A stretch of 15,579 nt of DNA from Treponema sp. (lineage in GTDB: Bacteria > Spirochaetota > Spirochaetia > Treponematales > Rectinemataceae). The stretch lies in contig JAFIHQ010000050.1 in assembly GCA_017849315.1 (NCBI GenBank), positions 1-15,579 on the forward strand, given 5' to 3'. This document shows, in pieces, positions 7,491-14,467 of this stretch. The position numbers were made by a program, and so were the translations under genes. The notes under the pieces were generated by a model that worked only from the letters and a program-made list of their open reading frames with translations, was not told the origin of the DNA and did no database searches. Positions within the stretch are counted from its first letter, which is position 1, and each line of letters begins with the position of its first letter.

Positions 7491-9160
7491 AAGCCGCACA
7501 ACAGGGTATCGGGCCACTCGATTTTCTAGACGAGTTGTCTTTCGGCAGTAACGACAGTGGTGATTTTATCAAACTGGACATGTCGGCGCCTCAGGTTGAA
7601 AACAACAGGCTCATCATACAACGAGAAGACCTTGAAAAGCTCGCCTATATCGCCTTTAGCGAAATAGCTTTCAAATTCCCCTCAAGCCATTGCCAAAGAA
7701 TCTCGGCTATTGCCCTGGATTCCAGAACATCCCCCTTGGAACGCTTTGTGGCGGCGTCTTTTTTGCAGAACGCGGCCATCGCCACAGAGGGAATCTTTCC
7801 TCTTTGCCAGGACACAGGATCAGCGCTTGTGTACGGTTGGAGAGGAGAAGCCGTTGAATCGGCGCAAAGGCACAGCCCTTTCTCCGATGACCGGGCCGCC
7901 CTTTCGCATGGCATCGGGCGGGCATATACAGAAAACGTGCTCCGTGCTTCTCAGCTTTGCCCTACGGATGTTTTTTCAGAAAAGAACAGCGGGAACAACC
8001 TTCCTGCCAGTATTGATGTCCGAACCGTTTCAGGCAGAGCTTTCCGCTTTCTGTTCGCTGCCAAGGGCGGCGGTTCGACCAGCAAGACGACGTTGACAAT
8101 GGAGTCCCCTGCTATCCTGGCTCCAGAGCGTTTGCGAGTGCTCCTTGCTCAGCGGATTGCCGCACTCGGCGCCTCTGGGTGTCCTCCTTATACAATCACC
8201 ACGGTACTGGGTGGGGTTGCTCCTTCCCAGGCGCTTTATGCCCTGGAATTGGCCAGTTACGGCCTACTTGATGCCTTACCGGGCTCTTCCGAATCAGACT
8301 CTTCTGAGGCTTCTGAGCATCCAAAACCTGCACTGCGTGCACGCGACTGGGAGGCAGTCCTCATGGAGCTCGCATCGCAAAGCGGTATTGGAGCCCAATG
8401 GGGAGGAAGTCACCTCGCCTTGGAGACAAAGTTTATACGGCTTTCTCGACACTCGGCGAATCTGCCGCTGGCCTTGGGAGTCTCCTGTGTGGCACACCGA
8501 AAAGCCTTGGCTTTCGTGGACGAACGGGGTTGGTTTTTGGAGAAGCTGGAAGACGATCCGGCACGCTTTTTACCGCCTGCTGCCCCTGTGTTGTCGGACG
8601 CCATCGCGATCGACTTTGACGAGGCGCCTTCTAAATGGCTTACCGAACTCCGTGCCTTGCCGGCGGGCTCCACAGTCCTTCTTTCCGGCACGGTGGCGCT
8701 TGCCCGAGACAGAGCTCATGCAAGGATCCTGGCCTTGCTTGAGCAAGGAGAACCTGCGCCAGATTCTCTGCAAAATCGACCCATTTTCTATGCAGGTCCG
8801 ACAGAACCCAAAGAAGGCTTTGTAAGCGGTGCCATTGGCCCAACGTCCGCCAAGCGTATGGACTTTTACATGGAGCTTTTCCTGTCCAAAGGTCTGGGGC
8901 TTGTCACCATTGGCAAAGGAGAAAGAGGTAAAGGGGCTGTCGATGCCATCCGCAATTTTGGCGGTGTCTACCTTGCGGCTATTGGGGGAGTTGCTGCCCT
9001 TAATGCCCGACATCACGTCACAGAAAGCGTCGTGAAGGATTACGCAGACCTCGGGATGGAGGCTATTCGCCATGTCCGCCTTGTGGATCTTCCCGCAATA
9101 ATAGCCATTGACGCTCACGGCACGAGTATTTATTTTGGGCAGGACTATGGAAGGCGTTAA
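7487..9160 (+). CDS. Class I (iron-sulphur) fumarate hydratase, fused alpha/beta form
   Basis: A 557-residue hydro-lyase of the oxygen-sensitive class I fumarase family, which interconverts fumarate and malate in the cytoplasm. The three [4Fe-4S] cysteines are visible: PLCQDTG (Cys107), GCPPYTI (Cys232) and LGVSCVAHR (Cys334), spaced much as in FumA. AKGGGSTSKTTL follows the family's AKGGGSxNK motif. The beta part (about 365-557) shows LSGTVALARDRAHARI, FYAGPTEP, GAIGPTSAKRMD and IGKGERGKG, with LGMEAIRHV near the end. A Ser/Glu-rich insert (about 265-283) interrupts the alpha part. The ATG overlaps the DUF362 stop by 4 nt, and the 3' end overlaps the MFS gene by 14 nt. Tartrate dehydratase shares this fold, so the exact substrate is less certain than the family. 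Confidence 0.92.
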   Translation: MKAAQQGIGPLDFLDELSFGSNDSGDFIKLDMSAPQVENNRLIIQREDLEKLAYIAFSEIAFKFPSSHCQRISAIALDSRTSPLERFVAASFLQNAAIATEGIFPLCQDTGSALVYGWRGEAVESAQRHSPFSDDRAALSHGIGRAYTENVLRASQLCPTDVFSEKNSGNNLPASIDVRTVSGRAFRFLFAAKGGGSTSKTTLTMESPAILAPERLRVLLAQRIAALGASGCPPYTITTVLGGVAPSQALYALELASYGLLDALPGSSESDSSEASEHPKPALRARDWEAVLMELASQSGIGAQWGGSHLALETKFIRLSRHSANLPLALGVSCVAHRKALAFVDERGWFLEKLEDDPARFLPPAAPVLSDAIAIDFDEAPSKWLTELRALPAGSTVLLSGTVALARDRAHARILALLEQGEPAPDSLQNRPIFYAGPTEPKEGFVSGAIGPTSAKRMDFYMELFLSKGLGLVTIGKGERGKGAVDAIRNFGGVYLAAIGGVAALNARHHVTESVVKDYADLGMEAIRHVRLVDLPAIIAIDAHGTSIYFGQDYGRR

Positions 9161-10406
9161 CGACCATAAAGCGCAAAACCATCTTGGGCTGCGATTTGGG
9201 ACGAACTATTTCCTGTATTTTGCGATCTTTGGCATTATTTCGCCGTATTTGCAGATAATGCTTCGAAATCTCGGCTATAGTCCTGCCCAAGTAGGCTTTT
9301 TCTTGGGTCTCCTGGAGTTTGTAGGCATTTTTGGCCCTATGGCAAGTGCCCGACGCGCGGACAGCTCGGGCAGATTTAAGCCTGGTCTCTACCTTTCCGG
9401 TGGTTTGCTCATCGCAGGGCTCTGTCTTCTCGTTACAGTCAAAACCCCAATAGCCACGGCCTTCGCTATCTGCCTTCTATCACTCGGCATCAAAACGCCA
9501 ACATCGATCCTGGATGCGGCATTGTTGCGTGCAGCATCGGGCTCGAATAAGCCAGTGGATTACGGTGCGGTACGATCCAGTGGGTCGGTTGGTTTTATAG
9601 TGGTAACCTTGATAGCTCAGTTTATTCCCGGCTTTAACAGAAGTCCGCCTTACGTGATGGCGTCCTGGGCAGTTCTGTTTACGCTTCTTTTCTTGCTCAG
9701 CTTGACGATTATGCCTGAGGCATCGTCATCGTCCAAGCTGGACTCACGGTCCAAGCCAACCTTTGCGTCCAATCGGCCGGCACCGTCTGATTCAGAAACG
9801 ATAGCCTTAAGCCAATCGGGCAGAAGCCTCAACAAGAACCTCAGGTGGATAGATGGCACCTTCATAGTTGGACTTGTCGTAATTCTCTTGGGCAGGATCG
9901 CGATTGCCGGCGTAGGCTCGTTCTTCTCGCTGTACCTGACAGAAGAACTGCACTGGGATGCAATCGGAGCGCTTTGGGCAGTCTCATCTATTGCGGAAAT
10001 ACCTTTGATGATCTATGCCCGACGCTTTATCAAGAAACATAGCCCCATGCAAGGAGTGGCAATTGCATCAGGCGCGTTGGTTGTGCGTCTGCTTATTTAT
10101 GCGGTTTTTCCTACAAAAGCGGGCGCTGTCATAGGCCAGGCACTGCACTCGCTGTGTTATGGACTTTTTCTCCCATCGGCCGTCGCGTTTATCAATTTAA
10201 AGACGCCGCCTCAACATCGCACGACCGGTATGGCATTGTTCAACGGTATAGGTATGGGCCTGCCGACTCTTTTGGGAAGCATCATCGGTGGAAATCTTAT
10301 TGAGCGTTTTGGCTATCGACCGATGTTTGCCTTGTTCTCCCTCTTCGCGGTCGCAAGCCTCGTCACTTATTTCATATATAAGAAACAATTAATAGATGTT
10401 AAATAA
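9147..10406 (+). CDS. Major facilitator superfamily transporter (MFS_1-like)
   Basis: A 419-residue polytopic membrane protein with the length and two-half layout of an MFS carrier, about 12 helices. The first helix (about 16-35, GTNYFLYFAIFGIISPYLQI) and the loop SARRADSSGRF after helix 2 resemble the cytoplasmic motif between helices 2 and 3. A hydrophilic, Ser-rich central loop (about 195-237) separates the halves. The second half ends with YFIYKKQLIDVK. It most resembles the LacY/HcaT-like branch, but the substrate cannot be read from the sequence. Operon context suggests a dicarboxylate or related organic acid (inference). The ATG at 9147 lies within the fumarase 3' end (14-nt overlap) with AGGA just upstream; an in-frame TTG at 9108 is less likely. 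Confidence 0.85.
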   Translation: MEGVNDHKAQNHLGLRFGTNYFLYFAIFGIISPYLQIMLRNLGYSPAQVGFFLGLLEFVGIFGPMASARRADSSGRFKPGLYLSGGLLIAGLCLLVTVKTPIATAFAICLLSLGIKTPTSILDAALLRAASGSNKPVDYGAVRSSGSVGFIVVTLIAQFIPGFNRSPPYVMASWAVLFTLLFLLSLTIMPEASSSSKLDSRSKPTFASNRPAPSDSETIALSQSGRSLNKNLRWIDGTFIVGLVVILLGRIAIAGVGSFFSLYLTEELHWDAIGALWAVSSIAEIPLMIYARRFIKKHSPMQGVAIASGALVVRLLIYAVFPTKAGAVIGQALHSLCYGLFLPSAVAFINLKTPPQHRTTGMALFNGIGMGLPTLLGSIIGGNLIERFGYRPMFALFSLFAVASLVTYFIYKKQLIDVK

Positions 10407-10445
10407 GCGTTTAGATCCGGCTGCCCTTGTAGGCTTGGACAGTTG

Positions 10446-10460
10446 TTGCGCCTCGCGCAA
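10446..10460. terminator. Possible hairpin between convergent MFS and NUDIX genes
   Basis: TTGCGC-CTC-GCGCAA forms a perfect 6-bp stem with a 3-base loop in the 77-bp gap between two convergent genes. It is not followed by a T-tract on either strand, so it is at best a weak bidirectional terminator or a processing element. Confidence 0.3.
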
Positions 10461-10483
10461 AAGAAAAGCGTGTCTGGCTTCTT

Positions 10484-11068
10484 CTAGCCGTTTTGTTTTC
10501 TTTGTGCCAAAAAGCGATCTACAAAATACAAAGCACTCACCATAAGGGCATGGCGCAGCTCTCCCGAACCCATTTTGGCCCGAATCTCATCGGCAGGGAA
10601 AAACATTGCGTCTATTACCTCGTTTTCGTCGAGCGACTGCGTACAAGTCGCCACCGGGTTCATCGCAATGAAAATGTGGAAAAAATTGGATTGAAGTGCG
10701 GGATTGGGATAAACAGAAGCAAGTTCGTAAATCTCCTGCGACGCCCACCCTGTTTCCTCGGTAAGCTCGCGGGCGGCAGCAGCGGCCGGAGCTTCACCGG
10801 TCTCCACAACGCCACCTGGAAACTCAAGACTGATGCTGTTTGCGCCATGTCGGTACTGACGGACCATCAGGAACTTCTCTCCTTCGGGGGTCTCCAAAAC
10901 CGGCACGATAACGGCCCAATCGTGGGCTTCCAAGACTGAAAATTTGCCCTTCTTGCCATTGGGTCCGGTACTTGTCTGTTCGAAAACAGTAAAAACGTTT
11001 GCCCTGTACACTTCTTTTTTTGATTCTGTCTTCCAGCGAAAAGCACCGGATCCGTCACCAGCAACCAT
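10484..11068 (-). CDS. NUDIX hydrolase, ADP-ribose/ADP-sugar pyrophosphatase-like
   Basis: A 194-residue cytosolic hydrolase of nucleoside diphosphates linked to another group. The Nudix box is complete: G86-x5-E92-x7-R100-E101-L-x-E104-E105-x-G107, within FPGGVVETGE...RELTEETGW. The fold context (WAVIVPVLETPEGEKFLMVRQYRHG, then SVYPNPALQSNFFHIFIA) matches ADP-ribose pyrophosphatase-type members, which degrade ADP-ribose or ADP-sugars. I chose the ATG at 11068 because GGAGGG lies exactly 7 nt upstream. The frame stays open to 11185 across a 15-bp repeat array, which would add a Met/Ala/Val-rich N-terminus, but no good ribosome binding site is seen there. The gene is a single unit, convergent with the MFS gene. 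The exact substrate is not determined. Confidence 0.92.
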   Translation of the reverse strand: MVAGDGSGAFRWKTESKKEVYRANVFTVFEQTSTGPNGKKGKFSVLEAHDWAVIVPVLETPEGEKFLMVRQYRHGANSISLEFPGGVVETGEAPAAAAARELTEETGWASQEIYELASVYPNPALQSNFFHIFIAMNPVATCTQSLDENEVIDAMFFPADEIRAKMGSGELRHALMVSALYFVDRFLAQRKQNG

Positions 11069-11126
11069 TCGACTTCCCTCCATCAGTTTTGGCACAGTCT
11101 TGACACAGGATTTACCACCGCAATCG

Positions 11127-11186
11127 GCCATGCAAGGCACAGCCATGCGAAGCACAGTCACGACGGAGACTGCCATGCAAGTCACA
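11127..11186. repeat. Four degenerate 15-bp tandem units upstream of the NUDIX gene
   Basis: Units lie at 11127-11141, 11142-11156, 11157-11171 and 11172-11186. Units 1, 2 and 4 begin gccatgc and end in caca or tcaca; unit 3 is diverged. The period is a multiple of three, so the NUDIX frame stays open through it and would read as pentapeptides containing Met-Ala-Val. On the plus strand the last unit holds a tiny open frame of 16 codons (11175-11225) with GGAG ahead of its ATG. I see no clear promoter within the repeats. Confidence 0.7.
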
Positions 11187-11306
11187 CTTGTGGCTCAGGA
11201 ATTCCGCAAACTCGCCGTACACTGAATAAGCCTGTCGTACACCGCGCAATCCTAACGAAGAGGGTTCTTATTGGCAAGTCGGCATAGAATTGCCAGTATT
11301 CAACGG

Positions 11307-11332
11307 GCCCACCGGCGACAGCCCACCGGCGA
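11307..11332. repeat. 12-bp direct repeat, period 14
   Basis: The 12-mer gcccaccggcga is present at 11307-11318 and 11321-11332, separated by two bases. It lies in the gene-free stretch beside the other tandem repeats. Confidence 0.85.
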
Positions 11333-11361
11333 TGCCTTTGAACCCATTTTCCTTGAGGACG

Positions 11362-11393
11362 TCATTGACATCATTGACATCATTGACATCATT
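11362..11393. repeat. 9-bp tandem repeat, three full copies plus partial ends
   Basis: The unit attgacatc is repeated perfectly at 11364-11372, 11373-11381 and 11382-11390, with partial units on both sides. A 9-bp unit preserves reading frame, giving Ile-Asp-Ile repeats on the plus strand and Asn-Asp-Val on the minus. It is a candidate variable-number tandem repeat. Confidence 0.95.
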
Positions 11394-11685
11394 TTGCAGG
11401 CAAATAACATTGGTGTAGTCCGCTTGCTGGATTTGCCTCGTGCAGCGAATTCTTATACACTTAGAGATAAGGAAAAGTGGTTTCAGCAAATTCAGCTTGA
11501 GAAAAATGATAAACTTGGTCAAACTGGGCATACTGACCATGGCAAAGTCGAATCTGACTACGGCAGAGCCAAACCGTTGCAGGATTCTGCCTGCCGCAAT
11601 GAGGTTTAAGGGACACAATGTAAAGCGGTTGGGAGCATCACTAGAGGAAGGTCCGCTCTGGGAGCGCAAGAGCTACTCCATGTGC

Positions 11686-11715
11686 TTAAAGAATCTGGCC
11701 AGGATTTGCTAGATT
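11686..11715 (+). promoter_or_regulatory. Possible promoter of the four-helix membrane protein gene
   Basis: TTAAAG (11686-11691) and TAGATT (11710-11715) are separated by 18 bp. The -10 is preceded by TGC, an extended -10 feature. The start codon at 11750 lies 34 bp downstream. Both hexamers match consensus only partly. Confidence 0.25.
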
Positions 11716-11749
11716 ATAAAAAAGGATCATCCAGTGGAAGGTGCAAAAA

Positions 11750-12079
11750 ATGTCTGAAGTTTTGCTGATTATTGCCAGCGTCGTGACTGCAGCATTTGGC
11801 CAAATCTTTATCAAGTACTCTACCAACTATAAACTGCTAGAAAGAAACTGGATTTTCTACGTCTTATTATCCATTTTGAGCTCGACAGTGAGTTTTGCAG
11901 CCAACCTGATCCTGTTCAAGAATGAGGAAATGAGCAAGATTAGTCCCATTTTGACAGCTGCAAGTATCGTTGTGGTTGTCGTTGCCAGCGTAGTACTCTT
12001 TAACGACGAAATGAACATACGCAAAGTCCTCGGAGTGGGTTTTGCAGTTGTATCGGTGATCCTGCTTGCCCGTTCTTAG
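11750..12079 (+). CDS. Four-helix membrane protein of EamA/SMR type (ArnE/F-like half transporter)
   Basis: A 109-residue protein that is nearly all membrane helices: about 2-20, 34-56, 66-85 and 91-108. The size and pattern GQIFIKYS in helix 1, with late motif LFNDEMNIRKVLGVGFAVVSVILL, fit the drug/metabolite transporter superfamily. That pattern resembles single EamA halves such as ArnE/ArnF rather than drug-exporting EmrE. The membrane-embedded glutamate typical of helix 1 in EmrE is absent (SVVTAAFGQ instead). Such proteins usually act as dimers. The lipid or small-molecule cargo is unknown. I chose the ATG at 11750 because GGAAGG lies 8 nt upstream; an in-frame GTG at 11741 overlaps that site. 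It is convergent with the next gene, with only 15 bp between stops. Confidence 0.82.
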   Translation: MSEVLLIIASVVTAAFGQIFIKYSTNYKLLERNWIFYVLLSILSSTVSFAANLILFKNEEMSKISPILTAASIVVVVVASVVLFNDEMNIRKVLGVGFAVVSVILLARS

Positions 12080-12094
12080 CGTGCGGAGAACAGA

Positions 12095-12325
12095 CTAATT
12101 GATATTCTCTGACATGATTCTGGCTGGTGACGACTCGTCATTGTGTATTAAGATCTTCGTATCTTCTTCGACGCCGTTCTTCTTCGATTCCGAAACGCTG
12201 GCTGAATCGTTCGACAAAAGGCCAGAAAAGAGATCCAACGCCAAGACTGCCAGGTTATCGTCGGCGACGGAGCCGTGCTTAAGCCATGGTACTCCGCGTT
12301 TTGGCTTATTCCTGATTTTCGACAC
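12095..12325 (-). CDS. Small hypothetical protein downstream of the C39-like peptidase
   Basis: A 76-residue, hydrophilic open frame starting at GTG 12325, 15 nt after the C39 peptidase stop and ending 15 nt from the convergent gene's stop. It begins basic (SKIRNKPKRG), then turns acidic and Ser-rich. No signal peptide, membrane helix or known domain is visible, and I do not recognise it. The ribosome binding site is weak (AGGTTGAG). Tight packing, and the lack of any other explanation for the 261-bp gap, favour a real gene co-transcribed with the peptidase, but it may be a remnant. Confidence 0.45.
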   Translation of the reverse strand: MSKIRNKPKRGVPWLKHGSVADDNLAVLALDLFSGLLSNDSASVSESKKNGVEEDTKILIHNDESSPARIMSENIN

Positions 12326-12340
12326 AGAAATAATCTCAAC

Positions 12341-13468
12341 CTATCGGGGACATTCCACGACATAGGCAACCCCGGACCATGCTTTCTCAAAATCGGCAAT
12401 ATCGTAGGCTCGGGAGACTCCCCCGGCGTTTGGAGCAGCAGGGTCGTTTACAAGGACTGCCCAGTTCCCATCTGACCGCTTTTCGAGCCCTCTTAGTAGG
12501 ACAAGGTGTCCATTCGTTTTTTGGATTGGCGCACCCCGAAGGCTGCCATTCTGGAACCGAATACTTGTAATAAGTATCCTTCTTGCAAAGAGTTCGCTTG
12601 AGGCCATTTCCATGGATGCAAAAAAATCGAGCCTGGCAGAAGCACCTAAGCGCCACAGGGATGCGACATTAAAGGCCCAGTTGCCGAATATTCCATCGCC
12701 AAAATCGTAGCAATCGGCAGCCACAAAGGAAGTAGGAAAGGCTCTACCCAAACTGGCAAGGGCCATTGTCACGCAGGTAGGCGAACATATTCGACCTCGA
12801 ATTGAAGGAGCCTCGTCCATCTGCGAGATTGCAGGTACGGAAATGACACTCTCACGCAAGTACAAAGTCCGCGTTAACGAGCGAGGAGCACAGCGGTTCC
12901 TGGTGAGGACGCCACACCGGGAAAGTACGACAGAGCCGATATTCGCGTTGTCGCCTGGCAGCACATCGGTCTTGCAATGTTCAAGATCAAAAGGCGGCTC
13001 AAGGGGAAGTGCTGACAGAACAAATTTCAGGCTAAAGCGCTTAGCCGCCTTAGTCAGAAGGAGCGTGTCAGTATCCACTGAAACACCCGAGTTCGATGCT
13101 GGAGTAGAGAAGCTGCGGGAGAACCTCCCCCATTGTTCCATAGGGAGCCAACCTGACCAGCCATTCTCGGTTTCTACCTGTGCAAAGATGGTCAAACTCC
13201 CAGAACCCGCACAGTCGGCGTTCCACCAGGGCACGAGCCAATCGAATTCCGGCGCGTCCATGGGGCCTAGCGTAAGCAAGCCAAGAGTGGCACCACGCGC
13301 CAAAGTCAAACCAGATGGCACGAGCTCGAGCGCCTCAATCTGACAGGGCAATGATCCTGCCTTACCATAACCATGAACTTGACCCAAGCTGGAGTTCTGA
13401 CTGAAAACTGCTATAAAGCGCCCGACACCATAGGTGTCCGAACAGAAAAACTCAGGATGATAGTCCAT
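12341..13468 (-). CDS. C39-like (papain-fold) cysteine peptidase family protein
   Basis: A 375-residue protein. The N-terminal ~205 residues form an unassigned region with several aromatic-rich strands (FDWLVPWWNA, ENGWSGWLPMEQWG), possibly a beta-sandwich. The C-terminal ~170 residues match the peptidase C39-like family: Gln216 (VPAISQMD, oxyanion hole), Cys232 (CSPTCVTMAL, nucleophile), His321 (TNGHLVLLRG) and Asp342 (VNDPAAPN). No signal peptide or membrane helix is seen, so it may be cytoplasmic, and no ABC-transporter part is fused as in bacteriocin exporters. I chose the ATG at 13468 (GGAG 7 nt upstream) over an in-frame TTG at 13516. A perfect TATAAT (13490-13485) lies just upstream, but it is so close that the transcript would start at the ribosome binding site. 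The substrate is unknown. Confidence 0.83.
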   Translation of the reverse strand: MDYHPEFFCSDTYGVGRFIAVFSQNSSLGQVHGYGKAGSLPCQIEALELVPSGLTLARGATLGLLTLGPMDAPEFDWLVPWWNADCAGSGSLTIFAQVETENGWSGWLPMEQWGRFSRSFSTPASNSGVSVDTDTLLLTKAAKRFSLKFVLSALPLEPPFDLEHCKTDVLPGDNANIGSVVLSRCGVLTRNRCAPRSLTRTLYLRESVISVPAISQMDEAPSIRGRICSPTCVTMALASLGRAFPTSFVAADCYDFGDGIFGNWAFNVASLWRLGASARLDFFASMEMASSELFARRILITSIRFQNGSLRGAPIQKTNGHLVLLRGLEKRSDGNWAVLVNDPAAPNAGGVSRAYDIADFEKAWSGVAYVVECPR

Positions 13469-13551
13469 AAATCTGCTCCGTGGGATTATAGTACGATAGT
13501 TGTGGCCAAAAGACAAAGCTCAAATCGACGAATCGATGAGAAGTTTTGGTG

Positions 13552-13580
13552 TTGCGAGCTTTTAGGCAAGGGGATACTAT
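13552..13580 (+). promoter_or_regulatory. Possible promoter of the glycerophosphodiesterase gene
   Basis: TTGCGA (13552-13557) and TACTAT (13575-13580) are separated by exactly 17 bp. The start would be near 13587, giving a leader of about 13 nt that just includes the AGGAG. The very short leader makes the call uncertain. The -35 resembles those proposed before the M23 and ugpB genes. Confidence 0.35.
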
Positions 13581-13599
13581 GGTCGCCTAGGAGTCAACT

Positions 13600-14445
13600 A
13601 TGGGTAAAGAAAAACCTGCTCTTATAATTGCACATCGAGGTTTTAGAGGCCTTGTGCCGGAAAATACGATGCTCGCCGCAAGACGGGCCTTTGAACTAGG
13701 AGCGGATGCGTGGGAACTGGATGTTGCCGCAAGTTCGGACGGTGTTTTGGTCGTCCTTCACGATGAATCGCTTGCACGCACGACAAACGTTCAGGATTTA
13801 TTTCCTGACCGGGCTCCATGGTCTGTGTATGACTTCACCTTTGATGAGATCGAAAGTCTGGACGCAGGATCGTGGTACGCCAAAACTGACCCTTATGGGA
13901 TGATTGCGGCTGGAAAGGTAAACAAGGCTGAGCTGAAATCGTTCCAGAGTCTCAAAATCCCAACGCTCCGAGAGGCTCTTGAGTTTACGGCAGAAGTTCA
14001 ATGGAAGGTGAACATCGAAATAAAGGATGCAACAGGCAAGGCATGCGATCCTTGGGTCGTGGAAAAGACCCTGGACCTTGTAAGAGAGCTCCACATGGAG
14101 GACTCCGTCGTTGTTTCCTCTTTTAACCACCAGTATTTAGTGCGTTCAAAAAAGGCTGCGCCAGAGGTTCGGACAGCCGCTTTGATAGACGAACCGATAC
14201 CGGATCCTGTAGGTACGCTCCGTTCCCTAGGGGCTATGGCGCTCAACCCAAATGTCGAATATCTGGACGAGTCTACCGTAAAGGCTGTGCGTGGTGCTGG
14301 TTGCGGCGTCCTTGTGTGGACGGTCAATAAGGAAGAGGATATGCGCCGGCTTCTGGATTGGGGGGTTACCGGACTTATAACGGATTTCCCGGACCGAGGA
14401 CTAAAGATTCTTGGAAGACTCGGCAACACGATAACGAGACCTTAG
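13600..14445 (+). CDS. Glycerophosphodiester phosphodiesterase (UgpQ/GDPD type)
   Basis: A 281-residue enzyme that splits glycerophosphodiesters into sn-glycerol-3-phosphate and an alcohol. Family motifs: AHRGFRGLVPENT (His12, Arg13), ELDVAASSDGVLVVLHDESLARTT (Glu39, Asp41, His54 as second catalytic His), NIEIKD (Glu140, Lys142), VVSSFNHQYL, and the C-terminal VLVWTVNKEEDMRRLLDWGVTGLITDFPD, which is diagnostic for GDPD. No signal peptide is visible, so it is probably cytoplasmic like E. coli UgpQ. AGGAG lies 6 nt before the ATG. A UgpB-type binding protein follows 120 bp downstream on the same strand, supporting a joint role in glycerophosphodiester or glycerol-3-phosphate use. The gene is divergent from the C39 peptidase. 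Confidence 0.94.
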   Translation: MGKEKPALIIAHRGFRGLVPENTMLAARRAFELGADAWELDVAASSDGVLVVLHDESLARTTNVQDLFPDRAPWSVYDFTFDEIESLDAGSWYAKTDPYGMIAAGKVNKAELKSFQSLKIPTLREALEFTAEVQWKVNIEIKDATGKACDPWVVEKTLDLVRELHMEDSVVVSSFNHQYLVRSKKAAPEVRTAALIDEPIPDPVGTLRSLGAMALNPNVEYLDESTVKAVRGAGCGVLVWTVNKEEDMRRLLDWGVTGLITDFPDRGLKILGRLGNTITRP

Positions 14446-14467
14446 CCGAGTTATAACAAAATTTTCG

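Larger units (their letters stand above)
11187..11749. other. About 560 bp without a recognised gene, rich in short repeats
   Basis: No reading frame here resembles a known family. Open frames exist on both strands (plus 11271-11609, minus 11268-11669) but lack credible starts and family motifs, and each contains the 9-bp repeat as peptide repetition. Other structure: an inverted repeat TGGCAA/TTGCCA (11272-11277 and 11290-11295), a 12-bp direct repeat, and a 9-bp triplet. A 52-codon frame at about 11611-11766 (GGG ACA CAA ... TGC) looks somewhat protein-like but has no start and runs into the next gene. The region may be a degraded gene or regulatory DNA. Confidence 0.5.

Noticed and set aside
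11362..11393. Possible CRISPR or iteron array
   Set aside because: The units are 9 bp and contiguous with no spacers. There is no replication gene nearby, so this is a simple tandem repeat.
11440..11712. Plus-strand open frame (90 codons) before the four-helix membrane protein
   Set aside because: No ribosome binding site, no family resemblance, and an unusual composition; kept only as part of the gene-free region.
13485..13490. Perfect TATAAT upstream of the C39-like gene on the minus strand
   Set aside because: No -35 is present at 16-18 bp, and a start 7 nt downstream would fall in the ribosome binding site, so I did not list it as a promoter.
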